Source of the DNA: Gigaspora rosea
Lineage: Eukaryota > Glomeromycota > Glomeromycetes > Diversisporales > Gigasporaceae
Assembly (NCBI GenBank): GCA_003550325.1
Contig: QKWP01000058.1
Location: 8,365 to 72,364 of the forward strand
Direction of reading: 5' to 3'
Length of the DNA: 64,000 nucleotides
The notes below the pieces were generated by a model that saw only the letters and a program-made list of their open reading frames with translations, was not told the DNA's origin and searched no databases. Made by a program: the position numbers and the translations under genes. Shown here piece by piece: positions 33,449 through 45,160 of this stretch (position 1 is its first letter; each line of letters opens with the position of its first letter).

Positions 33449-34059
33449 TCAGACTACAACTATATTTCGCTTACAAATTTCAAATGTAAACTTCAAAAGT
33501 CCATAAGCCCATGTATAAGTTCCTTCATTATATTCTTCTTTAGTTGCTCATTCTTCCCAAAAGAACCCAAACTCAGCTTTGACCGTTTGTTGCATTTCAG
33601 GATCCTTCTTTTCAGTTGTTACTTTAACCTCACATCCTGTTTTCATTTTTTTTTCTCCCAGCCAGGGTGCGCGAAAATATAGCTGATCTTTTGGTAGCCC
33701 TCCTTTCCCTTATATATACATTTATACTTTCACTGGGTTAACCAGTATTCGAAGCCTGGTTCTTGGTGAAACACATAAAAAAAAAGACTTTCAGGACAGT
33801 GTATAGTAAACTGTTTGAATCCTTGGGCCGTTCGGTGACTATAAAGGCGGGACTTTACATTCGCAAGAAAAACTGACCGAAAATGGCACAAGCACCAACT
33901 AGAGAGAAGTTCAAACCCAGAACTGTGAGGTACGACACGGTTACATGTGTGTTTTTTTGTTTCATGAGATATTAAAAACCTCCTTGTTGAATAAGTTTTA
34001 GAACATAAAAGACAATTAAAAGGTTTAGACGATATTGCTGCATTGATTATTTTTATCAA
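33449..34059 (-). pseudogene. Decayed minus-strand coding remains with a C2H2 zinc finger
   Basis: The frame 33730-34059 has no ATG but contains a C2H2 finger (CLLC, then 12 residues, then H and H four apart). Downstream on the same strand, ATG 33646 opens 65 codons to a stop at 33449 with one internal TGA: MKTGCEVKVTTEKK, then FFWEE(TGA)ATKEEYNEG, then TYTWAYGLLKF. Protein-like composition on both sides of the TGA suggests a former tryptophan codon. The two may be exons of one gene, unproven. They lie opposite to the transposase within the same transposon. Confidence 0.45.
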
Positions 34060-34103
34060 ATTAGTGTAACCATTAAGATATCACTGATTACATTTTTATT
34101 AAC

Positions 34104-34371
34104 NNNNNNNNNNNNNNNNNNNNNNNNNNNNNNNNNNNNNNNNNNNNNNNNNNNNNNNNNNNNNNNNNNNNNNNNNNNNNNNNNNNNNNNNNNNNNNNNN
34201 NNNNNNNNNNNNNNNNNNNNNNNNNNNNNNNNNNNNNNNNNNNNNNNNNNNNNNNNNNNNNNNNNNNNNNNNNNNNNNNNNNNNNNNNNNNNNNNNNNNN
34301 NNNNNNNNNNNNNNNNNNNNNNNNNNNNNNNNNNNNNNNNNNNNNNNNNNNNNNNNNNNNNNNNNNNNNNN
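34104..34371. other. Assembly gap
   Basis: A run of 268 Ns lies inside the 4.4 kb transposon. The sequence on its right begins with an A run and 'aacgttc' repeats, which may explain the failed assembly. Confidence 0.99.
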
Positions 34372-35892
34372 AAAAAAAAAAAAACGTTCTCTAAAAAAAA
34401 AACCAGAACGTTCCCTAAAAAAAAAACAGAACGTTCCTTAAAAAAAAAAAAATTTGTAAAGTTCAAAATCTTTTAAGCCTGTTTAATCCACAAGCTACCA
34501 AGGATCATAAATATATATACCACAAGTTGTGCGAAAAAAACTTAAAAAAAAGCCTGTTTCGACCTATTTTTATCTCTCTCTCCCTTTACTTCTTTTCTCC
34601 CTTTTACTTCTCTTTTCCTTTTACCCCTCTTTTTTTTTACCCCTTTCTCTCTTTTACCCCTCTTTCCTTTTTACCTGCTAGATTACTATTATAGCCCAGA
34701 TTTTTCATTAGTACATTTCAAATATAACATTTTTAACAATTACTCCCATTAGCATTCTTTAAAATATATCTATTTTGCCATTTAGCAGGTTTCAAATATA
34801 ACCTTTTTCTCCAATACCTACTTTTCAAATATAACCTTTTTTAAAAAACAACCCTCTATTAGCTATTTTCAACTATGATCTCATATAGATTATTCAGGTC
34901 CTGGTGTGACTATAGAGAGGTCAGACTGTAATAGTTTATAGTATTTTCAAACTTGTTTATCATACATATCAGTTTTGAGAGGTTTGACAGTATTAAATTT
35001 ATATAGCATAAAAGAGTTGTAGATTAAATTTTTTATTAGAATTAATAAATTATTAGTTTTGACAATATCAGTTTTAGAAGGTTCAATAATAAAACAATTA
35101 CAAGACTAGTGCTAGTTATATATTGTCTTATCAAATTAATAATTTGTCAAATCTGATAAAAAATTTCATATGTCAATTCCATTTTTGCTATATAAATCTA
35201 ATAGTTTAAATAGTTTATAATGTTTTAAACTTAATAACCTCTCAAAATCTGTTCACTATGTATATAGGTTTGGGGGTGGTTTAACAATACTTATAATAGC
35301 TAGACATGTATATTATAATAGAATATTTGGACAATTAAAATTGTCAAGTAGCAAATATATTAACAAATTATTACTACATTTACAACTCAATTTTGTTTCA
35401 ATACTAAAAGATTATCAAAGTTTGTAATCATTATAAACTATTAGATTTATATAGCAAAATGGAGATGGTAAATCAATTTTTATCAAATTTAACGGAATCA
35501 GTTTGAAAGATATAATAGTAAATAATAAAGACTATATAAAATACTGCCATGACAATGTATTACTACCCTAATTAACTAATTAAACTGCAGGATCAGGTGT
35601 AATATAAAATTGAAGTGATTATTATGGGTTTTTTTAAAAAATTGTCCATACCACCTATGAAACAACTTAGGTAGCTATTTCACGAAAACTTGTTCACTCC
35701 TTAAAATTTTGGGCCAATCAAAATTTAAGATCAGGTGTAATGTGATAGTCAAAACAAACATTTTATTTTTCTAAGTAAAAAGTGGTATATAAAACTAAAA
35801 TACGTTATAGTTGGGGTTAGGGTGAGAACAGCGTACATCAGAAAAATAAATAAGGCACAGATTTGCACAAATCTGCAACCCTAAAAAATTTT

Positions 35893-38110
35893 AACAAATA
35901 AAGTAGCTGCGCGATGCTGTCATGCGAAACCAGGAACATAAATTTATGAATTACCGTTACTCAAATAATAGATGATTTGAGCACTTTTAAGATTATACAT
36001 AATTTGAAGAAATTGTGGATAAAGCTTGAAATCAGGATTATTTTTCTTGTGTTGAACTAAATTTTGATTAGCTTTATTAAATCTTAATTATGGGTTTAGA
36101 TTCGTGGTAGTGGTGAAGCAGGATTTATTAAGTGATTGATTTATTGTGAAATAGAAAGATGTCGAAATAATAATGTAATAAATAATAGAGATTAGTAATT
36201 GAAATTATAAATTACATAATCATAAAACAACATAAGTATAGCATAAAAGTTTATTCGATTTTGAATTTTGTAAAAGAGATTAGTAAGAGATTAATATAAA
36301 TAGAGGCAGAAGTTTAGAAGTGGATTGATTTATTTTCGAACATTAATGAACAAATAATAAATAGATAATTTTAGGATTTTGACATTATGCATATTCGATG
36401 CTAAGTCCTTGATCAGATGATAATTTCTTTTATAAAGGGATATATTTTGGATTAGATCTTCATAAATAGTACTATAATAGTGTACTGTATCCCTATAAAA
36501 ACTTGATACACGGAAATGCATATATAAATATGAAATTGTATGCGGGTAAGCACGGGTTTCATAATTACTGCACGGAAACTGCACAGAAACTAATCATAAT
36601 CAAAATGAAAAATATGATTATTTTATAATTATCCATACCACACGATTTAGCATTCGTCATTTAAACATTTTTGATTGATCATTAGAAAATGTGACCAGAG
36701 GTAGGCACAAATTATTTTACATACAGATATGTTAATAATGATGAAAAGGATGCATAAATATTATTTTAAGCTTACCAATTTTATCTATCTATATTATCTA
36801 TACTAGTACAATCATATGAATGGGTAACATGAAATGTGAGAGAGATGGTTTGATTCGTTGCCTATGCTGATTTTCGCAGAATTCTTTCATAAGAAAAAAT
36901 CACAAGCAGATAATTTTTCGAAAAAAAGCAAGCAAACCTGCTAAATAGCAGAGCTCTTGATAGACGGATCTAAATCTATCCAAAGAAGCATAAAATCTAG
37001 AAAGTAAACAAATTCAGAAAATCATACTATACCTTTTTTTATTTTCGAATAGAGCCTCTTATTCGTATTCATTATTTGAACAATATTCGTATTCAGCGAA
37101 TATTCAAATAAATATTTTAAATTTTGTCAAATAATTATTCAGAGAATAATATGAATAAACAAATATTATTCAAATAATAACAATTATTTGAATAATAACA
37201 AATATTCGAATAATAACAATTATTCGAATAATAATAATTATTTGAATAAATGCCATAAGATATAAATTTTAATACTTCATTATTACGATCAATGGCTTGC
37301 CATTTAAAATAAAATCAGGTTTAAATTTAAGCCAACTTTTATTAAAAAATGATTCATAATACCAGTACAATCATATGAAATGTGAGAGAGATGGTTCCGT
37401 TCAACTTTTTTGATGCACTACATTGATTTTTGAAAAATCCTTCATTTATTCACAATTACAATATACTAGTATGATCACATAAAATGTGTGAGGGATAGTT
37501 TAATCAATGTTTTTGGATGTGGCCTATGCTGATTTTTGCAGAATCCTTTTTTAGTAGAAGTAATAGTTTTCATTTATTCATTTTTGGAAGGAGGCAACAT
37601 TTTTACATAAACTGTAACGTTATAAGTTAATTATGCAATATGATGCAAACATGACATTATTGATTATAAAATTTGAAAATTGTTTTAATTGGTTACCTGG
37701 CATTATGACATTTTAGATCATTCAAAATTTATAATAGTAGTTACTAGATATTCTAGAAATCTGTAACATTTTTGATCGTCTACATGATTGGGCTAGTTTG
37801 TTAATACTTAATTGTTGCATGTGAATATTCTTTGATTTCATTATCCTAATAGTTTGTCATAGATTATTACTACATTTTTGAGACTTTCTTAAAATGAATT
37901 AATAATAAAAATCATTATTTCTACCAACTAGAATTTCAAATGATTATACTTATTTTATATATTTTATAATGGCCTCAAGTCAGCATCAACTACAATAATT
38001 AAAATAAAAATATATTGATTTTCAAAATGATCTGTAGTATTATACTTAGTATGTTTCTGGTTTTAGCGCGACTGCATCACGCAGCTACCTAATTTTTAAC
38101 TATTACAAAA
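35893..38110. repeat. Inverted pair with GTAGCTGCG ends
   Basis: The left end GTAGCTGCGCGATGC...AAACCAGGAACATA (35913-35940) is mirrored at 38050-38095 ('tatgtttctggttttagcgcg...gcatcacgcagctacc'). A further copy of this end is at 45812-45847. The interior has three fragments of a 'atcatatgaaatgtgagagagatggtt' repeat (36806, 37360, 37465) related to the hairpin MITE at 44861-45160. Confidence 0.5.
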
Positions 38111-38690
38111 CTCGAATCTCGAGTTATGTTTATTTAATTATATTTAATTTTTATTTATTTATCTATTTATACTTTTACTTTTTTTTATTTTTAATGTGCA
38201 TGTGTTTTTATTACTTAAATACAGTATCATACCCGGCATATCCCTTGGGGTTGGCTGTCAAAAATAAATTTTATTTTTATGTTAATTAACATAAAATTTA
38301 TGTAATTTAGCATAATAATCAAATTTTGACTTAATTCTATTAATTATTTTTAAGATGATATAATATAATTTCGATTTATATAGTTGACAACAACCCTAGC
38401 GTATCCCTTCTTTGGCATTTTTTTCGATCTGTTGACTTTTCGTCAACTTGAAAATTTAAATTAAATCGAATAACTATATTTATTCGAATAATAAATAGTT
38501 ATTCGACTAAATATATTAATTCAAATAAAAATATTTATTTGAATAAATATATTTATTCAAATAATTATATTTATTCGAATAATTATATTTATTCGAATAA
38601 TTGTAATTATTCGAATAATATTAGTCATTCGGCGAATATTCAAATAAACTTGTAAATTGAAATTATTCGAATATTATTTAAATAGAAAAT
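37040..38690. repeat. ATTCGAATAAT arrays facing each other
   Basis: 37040-37260 and 38455-38690 consist of short near-palindromic words of ATTCGAATAATT/TATTTGAATAA type. They end outward in 'gaatagagcct' and 'agctctatcc', which are partly complementary. The layout is like the 8585-8974 foldback element but with a different word. Confidence 0.5.
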
Positions 38691-38984
38691 TAGTAAGCTC
38701 TATCCTCGAATTGATTACCAAAAGTAGCAATGCATAACAGGTACAGAGCTCGTAGCAGAATATAGAAGCTATGCACAGCCATAAGTTTATCAAAACAAAT
38801 TACACAAATACGCTTTCATATGATGTTAAACAACGCAAAAAATCTAGTGATTATATACATCATATTACCGAACATTCAATGATCAATTTGAATACGCCAT
38901 CCAATAAGATTCAAGAAATCGTACACAGATAGTTTCCTGTTAACCATACACTTCGTACTTCATACTACGTTCCTGGTATTTTGC

Positions 38985-39600
38985 AATAACTTGTGATCCA
39001 GTGGTCCAAATTTAACAATTTTGGTACATTCGATTCATCTTGATGAGACAGATCGAATAGTATCAAAATAGTTGAATTCCAATTACTAGAACACAAGAAA
39101 ATCCTATTTATGTGAATTTTATAAACATTGAATGATCTTGCCAACTAGTAGTCCAAATTTAATGATTTTGGTACCATTTGATTCCTCTTGATAAGACAGT
39201 TAGAATGGTACCAAAAATGTCAAAATTGGATCACTGGTTAACAAAAAACGATTTGCGGCGCAGTTCTGCCCAGAAATTTAAAAAAGAAATTTAAATTTTG
39301 CGCAAAACTGCATCGCAAATTGTTTTTTACGAATAGCTTGTTAACCAGTGATCCAATTTTGACTTTTTTGGTACCATTCGAACCATCTCATTGAGAGGAA
39401 TTGAAAGGTATCAAAATCATTAAATTTGGACCACTGGTTGACAAAATCATTCGATGTTTATAAAATTCACATAAATGGGATTTTTTTGTGTTATAGTAAT
39501 TGGAATTCAACGATTTTGGTACCATTCGATCTGTCTCATCGAGACAAATCGAATGGTACCAAAATCATTAAATTTGGACTACTGGATCACAAGTTATTAC
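38985..39600. mobile_element. Tight palindrome of about 615 bases
   Basis: Two arms of about 285 bases pair with few mismatches. Each arm contains two smaller palindromes built around GATTTTGGTACCATT...AATGGTACCAAAATC, with 'gtccaaatttaatga' before each. The central loop carries its own hairpin (ATTTGCGGCGCAGTT / AACTGCATCGCAAAT). There is no coding capacity. Confidence 0.75.
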
Positions 39601-40900
39601 AAAATTTGTTAAAATTTTCCAGGGTCACAGATTTGTGCAGATCTGCACCTTATTTATTTTCCTGATATAGGGTAGAATGCTCTATTAGTAAAATTTTATG
39701 AAACCATTTTTAATTAGGCCGCAGAAGGTGGTTTCCTAATTAAAAATTAAAGCTATTTGTGTTTTTTTGTAAAAAGATAACTTCGTTTTGAATTTTATAT
39801 TACACCTGATCCTGAAATTTGATTGGCCAATATTACAGGGGTGAACAATTTTTTGTGAAAGGGCAAGGGGCGTTCCTATGAAACCATCTCTTGTACTCTA
39901 ACAAAAAAATTTTCTTACAATATTTTGGGTTGGAACTTCTTTGCTAAAACATGCTACCCCAACTCTAACTTAACCCTCACCCTAATCCTAAACTAACAAA
40001 CTGATTTATTGTTTTGATTTTACATTTACCAGATCTTATTTAATGTGCACATATCACTATAGCTATATTTTACTAAATTTAATGATAAAAGCTAAAGTAA
40101 CTCAAATAAAATAAATAAATTGTTAACATTCTGATCATCAACATGTAATAAGGATGTCTAGCTACTTTATCTAAGTAATTGTAAATAGTAAATCCAATAT
40201 TCACTTCACAATCACACTAATTACAGTATCTAACCCAACTTGATTAATAATTAATATGAATTTTCTGTCACCAAATCTTAGTTTTTTTTCAAAGCATCCA
40301 AATAATAAAAAAATCTAGACTCTAAAGAATTAAGTGTTCTTATAGCTTCAATAGTAAAATAAAATTTTACATATATTGTGAAATATTAAAGTGAAATGCA
40401 AACCAGAACATGAAAAATTATAGTTATGTCAAATTTAATAAAAAAAATCAAGCTACTAATATAAATTACTGTATAAAATACCTGGTAGTTATAAACCAAA
40501 AATAGAAAAAACAGTTTATGCAGGTTTTTTTCCACAAAACAGCCAATAGAATTGCAATAAACTTGAAATAGACCCGATATAAATCAAGGGAGATACTGAT
40601 CAAAGGGGTATTTTCTACAGTAATTTACGGCTAATGCATTAACATGTGAAATTGTTATATATATTACTCTATATTATATAATTGTCAAATAGAGAGCTTC
40701 TATTAGTTAACTGTATTAAAAAAAATTTACAAACCTCACTTTACTGACCAAGCCGTTATTTAAACCAATTATAAAAATTTGCATGGCCTTAATACAAATC
40801 TTTATCTGTTCTGTTATAAATTATAATATGAAAATGATAAAATTTTGATAATTTCACTACGATACGATATAGCATACACTATTCTAACTCCCTTTAAACA

Positions 40901-41675
40901 GGTTTATATTATTTTCCTGACACAAACTTTTCTGACAATTTATTTGCCTGCCAAACCTTTTTCGGACATATCACTTTCTCGACAGTGCATTTTTCCCGAC
41001 AGTATTAGATTCCTGACATATAAGTTTCCTGACATATCACTTTTCTTATATGTCTTTTTCCCGACAGTATTATTTTCCTGACAGTATTCTTTTCTCTACA
41101 GTATTCTTTTCCTGACAGTATTTTTTCCCAACAGTATTTTTCCTGACAGTATCTTTCCCAACAGTACCTTTTCCCGACAGTATCTTTTTCCTATAGTATC
41201 TTTTCCTGACAGTATCCTTTTCCCAGGAGCATGAAAATTATGCAATTTAAAAATTTTGATCCTATATCAACCTCTAACATGAAAAAGTACAATATTAATG
41301 CTCACCCTAACCCTAACTATTACTAAAATGTTTGGGCAAGAATAATTAATTCATGTATATAACCAGTTATAAGATACTGTTGGGACAAAGTACTGTCGGA
41401 AAAGGGTACATTCGGGAAAGGTTACTGTCGGGATGGTTACTATCAGGAAAGAATACTGTTGGGAAAAGAATACTGTCGAGAAAAGAATACTGTTGGGAGA
41501 ATAATACTGTCGGGAAAAAGATATATAAGAAAAGTGATCTGTCAGGAAACTCATATGTTGGGAATCTAATACTGTCAGGAAAAATGCACTGTCGGGAAAG
41601 TGATATGTCCGAAAAAGGTTTGGCGGGCAAATGAATTGTCGGGAAAGTTTGTATCAGGAAAATAATTGGAACTAC
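40901..41675. mobile_element. Long-TIR MITE made of CCCGACAGTAT words
   Basis: Inverted arms of about 300 bases consist of repeats such as TTTTCCCGACAGTATT. They start GGTTTATATTATTTTCCTGA on the left and mirror it on the right. CTTTAAACA (9 bases, 10 with the preceding C) flanks it at 40892-40900 and 41676-41684, and copy B shows the empty site. The 9-10-base duplication and long arms fit Mutator-like elements (family knowledge). The centre contains 'caccctaaccctaac'. Confidence 0.85.
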
Positions 41676-42589
41676 CTTTAAACAACTCATGCGCCTAGTT
41701 ATATAAAAAAAATTCAATGAACTAGCCTATTGATCTGAAATAGGTGATTGTTTTGCAGATATAATCTTAGATCTCATATATGAAATAATAAAATTGATCA
41801 AGAAACCATTTTATTATTACACTATCAGAAAACGTATGCCTCTATTATAAATAACAAAAAGGTTATAATCAGAAATAAAACACATAAGGCTGTGCTGTTC
41901 TTTTAAAGAAAATAAATTTAAATAAATCTATTTTGATATATATATTTTATATCTATACTAAATAAAAAACAATTTAAGAAGTTCTAGCATTATATTTAAA
42001 TCTTTATTTTACTACTTAAACTTAAATATTTTTTATTACCAGTAAAAAAAATGCAAACTATTTTATAAAAACAAACAATAAAATATACTTATATATTGTA
42101 AAAAATATTATGTTATTTTTTCATTGTTTTTTGTAATAGTGATTTTAAGACTGCATTTATTGAAATATATTGTCTCTTAAATATCTTACTTACCTGTATT
42201 TTGGCATATTTTATATAATTCTGGAACTACGCACAGATCATGCTCATATTTTATGTTGAATTATTGTCTACCTTCCGAAAAATTCTGTTTGTTTATATAA
42301 TAGTATAATAGTACCTATTTATATTCATAGTCGACTAATTTAGCCGACTAAGTCGACTAAAGACATATCAACTTGAAACACTACTGATAAGATCTAATTT
42401 TGGAATTTAAGCTTTTTATTTTGTATACACTTTTTTATGTTAATTACTATTTTATTAACTACAACATCTAATTTTTTTTAAATCTTTTTATTAACTTTGA
42501 TCAGTTACTATAGTGTGGATTAAATTTTATTAATTTATTATTTTTACCAAGTAAACATCTTTTGCATTTAAATTTTGTGAATATTAATA

Positions 42590-43185
42590 GTTGTATCTTT
42601 CTCAAAAAAGGTTGGTACATTATGTGCAAAGAAAAAAAGTGCTCTATTTTCATATTCCATTATCTCAACAAGAGCTGATTTTCGTTTGTCACCAATTCTA
42701 CCATCTTTCAAAGTTTTTTGAAAGAAATGTAATACATGGCAGAGCAAGAAAATGAATGGGTGCCAAAAGTTTCATGTATAGTGGAATATGATAAACCAGA
42801 GTATGTATATGGCATTATATCATTTGGCCTGTACAACCATTTAATAAATGTTGTTGAATTAGGATTACCAGACGAACATGTTAAAACATGTTTATCCAAG
42901 TGAATGTTTTTTTTTTAAATTCATATCCAGTTATTCGATGCTTATGCATATCTTGATATAACTTATAAAGTTATTCCATAGCTGTCTTATTTGCATGATC
43001 ATTAAATAAAATATTTAAATTAAAACATTGTAGCACTTTAAGTTTATTTTCCCCTGTTAAAGAAGTAATTTCCAATTTTTACTATTTAGGTTTTGCCACC
43101 AATGAAAATTAACCTTTATTCGTTTCATTTCTTGAGTAATTGCTATTTGAATTTTTGCATTTGTTTGTGCTTGTGTTTCATTTAT
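42590..43185 (-). pseudogene. Transposase C-terminal remnant in copy A
   Basis: The minus strand encodes decayed protein matching 46990-47608 of copy B. Its FSCS motif is retained, but the following EKKNHCH segment is missing through a deletion of about 24 bases relative to copy B. It is only the C-terminal part, because copy A stops at the N. Confidence 0.6.
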
Positions 43186-44097
43186 NTATAGCTTCAATAG
43201 TACAATAAAATTTCACATATATTGTGAAATATTAAAGTGAAATGCAAACCAGAACATGAAAAATTACAGTTATGTCAAATTGAATAAAAAAAATCAAGCT
43301 ACTACTGTAAATTACAGTATAAAATACCTGGTAGTTATAAACCAAAAATAGAAAAAACAGGTTTATGCAGGTTTTTTCCACAAAACAGCTAATAGAATTG
43401 CGATAAACTTGAAATAGACCCGGTATAAATCAAGGGGTATTTTCTACAGTAATTTACAGTACTAATGCATTAACATGTAAAATTGTTATATATATCTCTC
43501 TATATTATATGATTGTCAAATAGAGAGCTTCTATACCACGAACGAAGTTTCACAGAAGTGAAACGAAGGGTATGGTTTATAGCTATCTGAAATAATGTAC
43601 ATTCACAAAATCTCATATTTGGTTGGTTGGCGTGATCATAAATCTTTCCTTTTCTGTTTTAATGGGCATTTTCAGATTGCCTTGTAACCTGTGCATTTTC
43701 ACAGGTTTATTTTCATAGTGAAATGCTAAAGGTGTATATTATATATTGTATACAGATAAAGCTAACGTAGATTTATTTAAAATTATTATTGCTTGATCAG
43801 CTACTTTATTTCTATATATGAAACAACATATGGGAATAGGTTCGCTATCCAAACAAGCTATAGTGTTACATACTCGAAACTCAGTACCTATAACAAAGCC
43901 TCTAGTCTATGAAAAATTGACTGAACCTGTACCAATCATTTTCCAAACCTTTTAGATACTGACTTTTTGGTTCCAAAATTCCCTAAACCCCAAGGTCCTA
44001 CTATACCCTGCCTACTACATGAAACCGCAATAAAGGCAAGATAGCTAATATACATATATAGATAAAAATAGAATCGGGCATCATCTTGCAGTATCTA

Positions 44098-44690
44098 TTT
44101 CAGTTGCTTGCAACTGCTACTGCAGCTGTGGAGCCTTACTGTTCACTAATAAGGACCTTGTACTGCCACTGTAGCCGCAGAGCCTACCTATTCATTAATA
44201 AGGTCCTTGCATCATTGCAGTCCCGGAGCCTAAATATTCACTAATAAACTTCTTGCACTGCCATTGTAGCCACAGATCCTAACTTACACTAATAAGGTCC
44301 TTGCACTGCCGCTACAGCTGCGGAGCCTAAATATTCACTAATAAGGTCCCTGCACTGCAACTGCAGCCGCGGATCCTAACTTACTACTAATAAGGTCCTT
44401 GCACTGCACTGCAGCCACAGAGCCTAAATATTCACTAATAAGGTCCTTGCACTTCCACTGCAGCCGTGGAGCCTAAATATTTACTAAGAAGGCCCTTGCA
44501 CTGCTGTGGAGCCTAACTGTTCACTAATTAGGTCATTGCACTGCCACTCTAGCTGCGGAGTCTAACTATTCACTAATAAGGTCCTTGCACTGCCACTGCA
44601 GTCGCGGAGCCTAACTGGTCACTAATAAGGGTCGCTGCACTGCCCTTGCAGCTGTGGAACCCAAAAATTGCTACTGATGGTCCTTTTACT
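44098..44690. repeat. 49-base minisatellite, GC-richer
   Basis: About 12 diverged units have the consensus parts GCACTGCCACTGCAGCCGCG, GAGCCTAAATATTCAC and TAATAAGGTCCTT. Base composition is clearly richer in GC than the surroundings. No frame is open across it. Confidence 0.85.
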
Positions 44691-44860
44691 GATATTCATA
44701 AAAACCTAATTTGCTAAAATTATACAATATTACAACAAACAAAACTGCCACATTAAACAATAAGCTTTAACCAAGCACTGAACTAACTATAAATGACAAA
44801 CATCTATATAATCCGCAATAATAACCACTCCGTTACTTTGTTGATGAGCTTAACAGGTTA

Positions 44861-45160
44861 TACTAATACGATCACATGAAATGTGGAGGAATGGTTCTAT
44901 TCAACTTTTTGGTGCGCTATATTTTTTCCTGTTTAGAAGGTATTATGGTTCTCTTTTTTTCTGTTTATGGTATAGTTCATGATTTTTAGAACATATTCAA
45001 CATGTAATTAAATTACATAGCGAATATGTTCTAAAAATCTTGAACTATACCATAAATGGAAAAAAGAGATAACTATAATACCTTCTAAACAGGAAAAACT
45101 ATAGCGCACCAAAAAGTTGAATAGAACCATCTGTCCACATTTCATGTGATCATACTGGTA
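44861..45160. mobile_element. Hairpin MITE of 300 bases
   Basis: Arms of about 145 bases pair almost perfectly from TACTAATACGATCACATGAA to the central 'aacatattc...gaatatgtt'. Fragments of the same family occur at 36806, 37360 and 37465. Confidence 0.85.

Larger units (their letters stand above)
30510..34903 (+). mobile_element. 4.4 kb DNA transposon with RAG1/Transib-like transposase
   Basis: The ends are CAGGACC..GAATAATCTATATGAG and its complement, forming imperfect inverted repeats of about 24 bases. The flanks are GTGTGA at 30504-30509 and 34904-34909, a 6-base target duplication; comparison with the uninterrupted pogo-like copy confirms the insertion. It contains a decayed transposase on the plus strand and decayed coding remains on the minus strand. 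A 268-base N run is inside. The ends do not match the CACWRTG ends and 5-base duplications known for Transib. Confidence 0.8.
29789..34928. mobile_element. pogo-like element, copy 2, split by a transposon
   Basis: It begins TAGTCAGACCTCTCTACAAT after TA and ends GAGGTCAGACTG before TA. Removing 30510-34903 and one copy of GTGTGA leaves about 740 bases that match copy 1 (11783-13014) in reverse orientation. Confidence 0.8.
29540..35570. repeat. Old repeat family around the nested insertion
   Basis: Blocks with 'tgctatataaatcta', 'agtttataatgttttcaaac' and 'taacctctcaaaactgatc' occur at 29640-29788, 34930-35010, 35190-35260 and, inverted, 35400-35520. The pogo-like element at 29789 lies inside the first block. 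The outer limits are uncertain. Confidence 0.45.
35588..39990. repeat. Large region with inverted arms
   Basis: The left arm (about 35588-35880) and right arm (about 39595-39990) share inverted blocks: CAGGATCAGGTGTAATATAA, 'gtgaacaa.tttt.gtgaaa', 'gttggggttagggtgag' and 'aaataaggtgcagatctgca'. No clean target duplication was found. Inside are further inverted pairs (35893/38110, 37040/38690) and a tight palindrome (38985-39600). It may be one large non-autonomous element or several nested ones. No gene is seen. Confidence 0.5.
40336..43185. repeat. Duplicated segment, copy A
   Basis: It matches 43187-47608 from the first base after 'aagtgttct' to 'tgtttcattta'. It has an 775-base MITE (40901-41675) that copy B lacks, and it lacks two insertions seen in copy B. 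The two copies meet at the single N at 43186. Confidence 0.9.

Noticed and set aside
34056-34466. Open frame of 136 codons across the gap
   Set aside because: Most of it is the N run, so there is no evidence of coding.
41290-41320. Internal telomere
   Set aside because: Only two or three degenerate CCCTAA words in the centre of a MITE, not an array at a chromosome end.
44098-44690. Possible CRISPR-like array
   Set aside because: Units are continuous and diverged, with no unique spacers, no cas genes and a eukaryotic context. It is a minisatellite.
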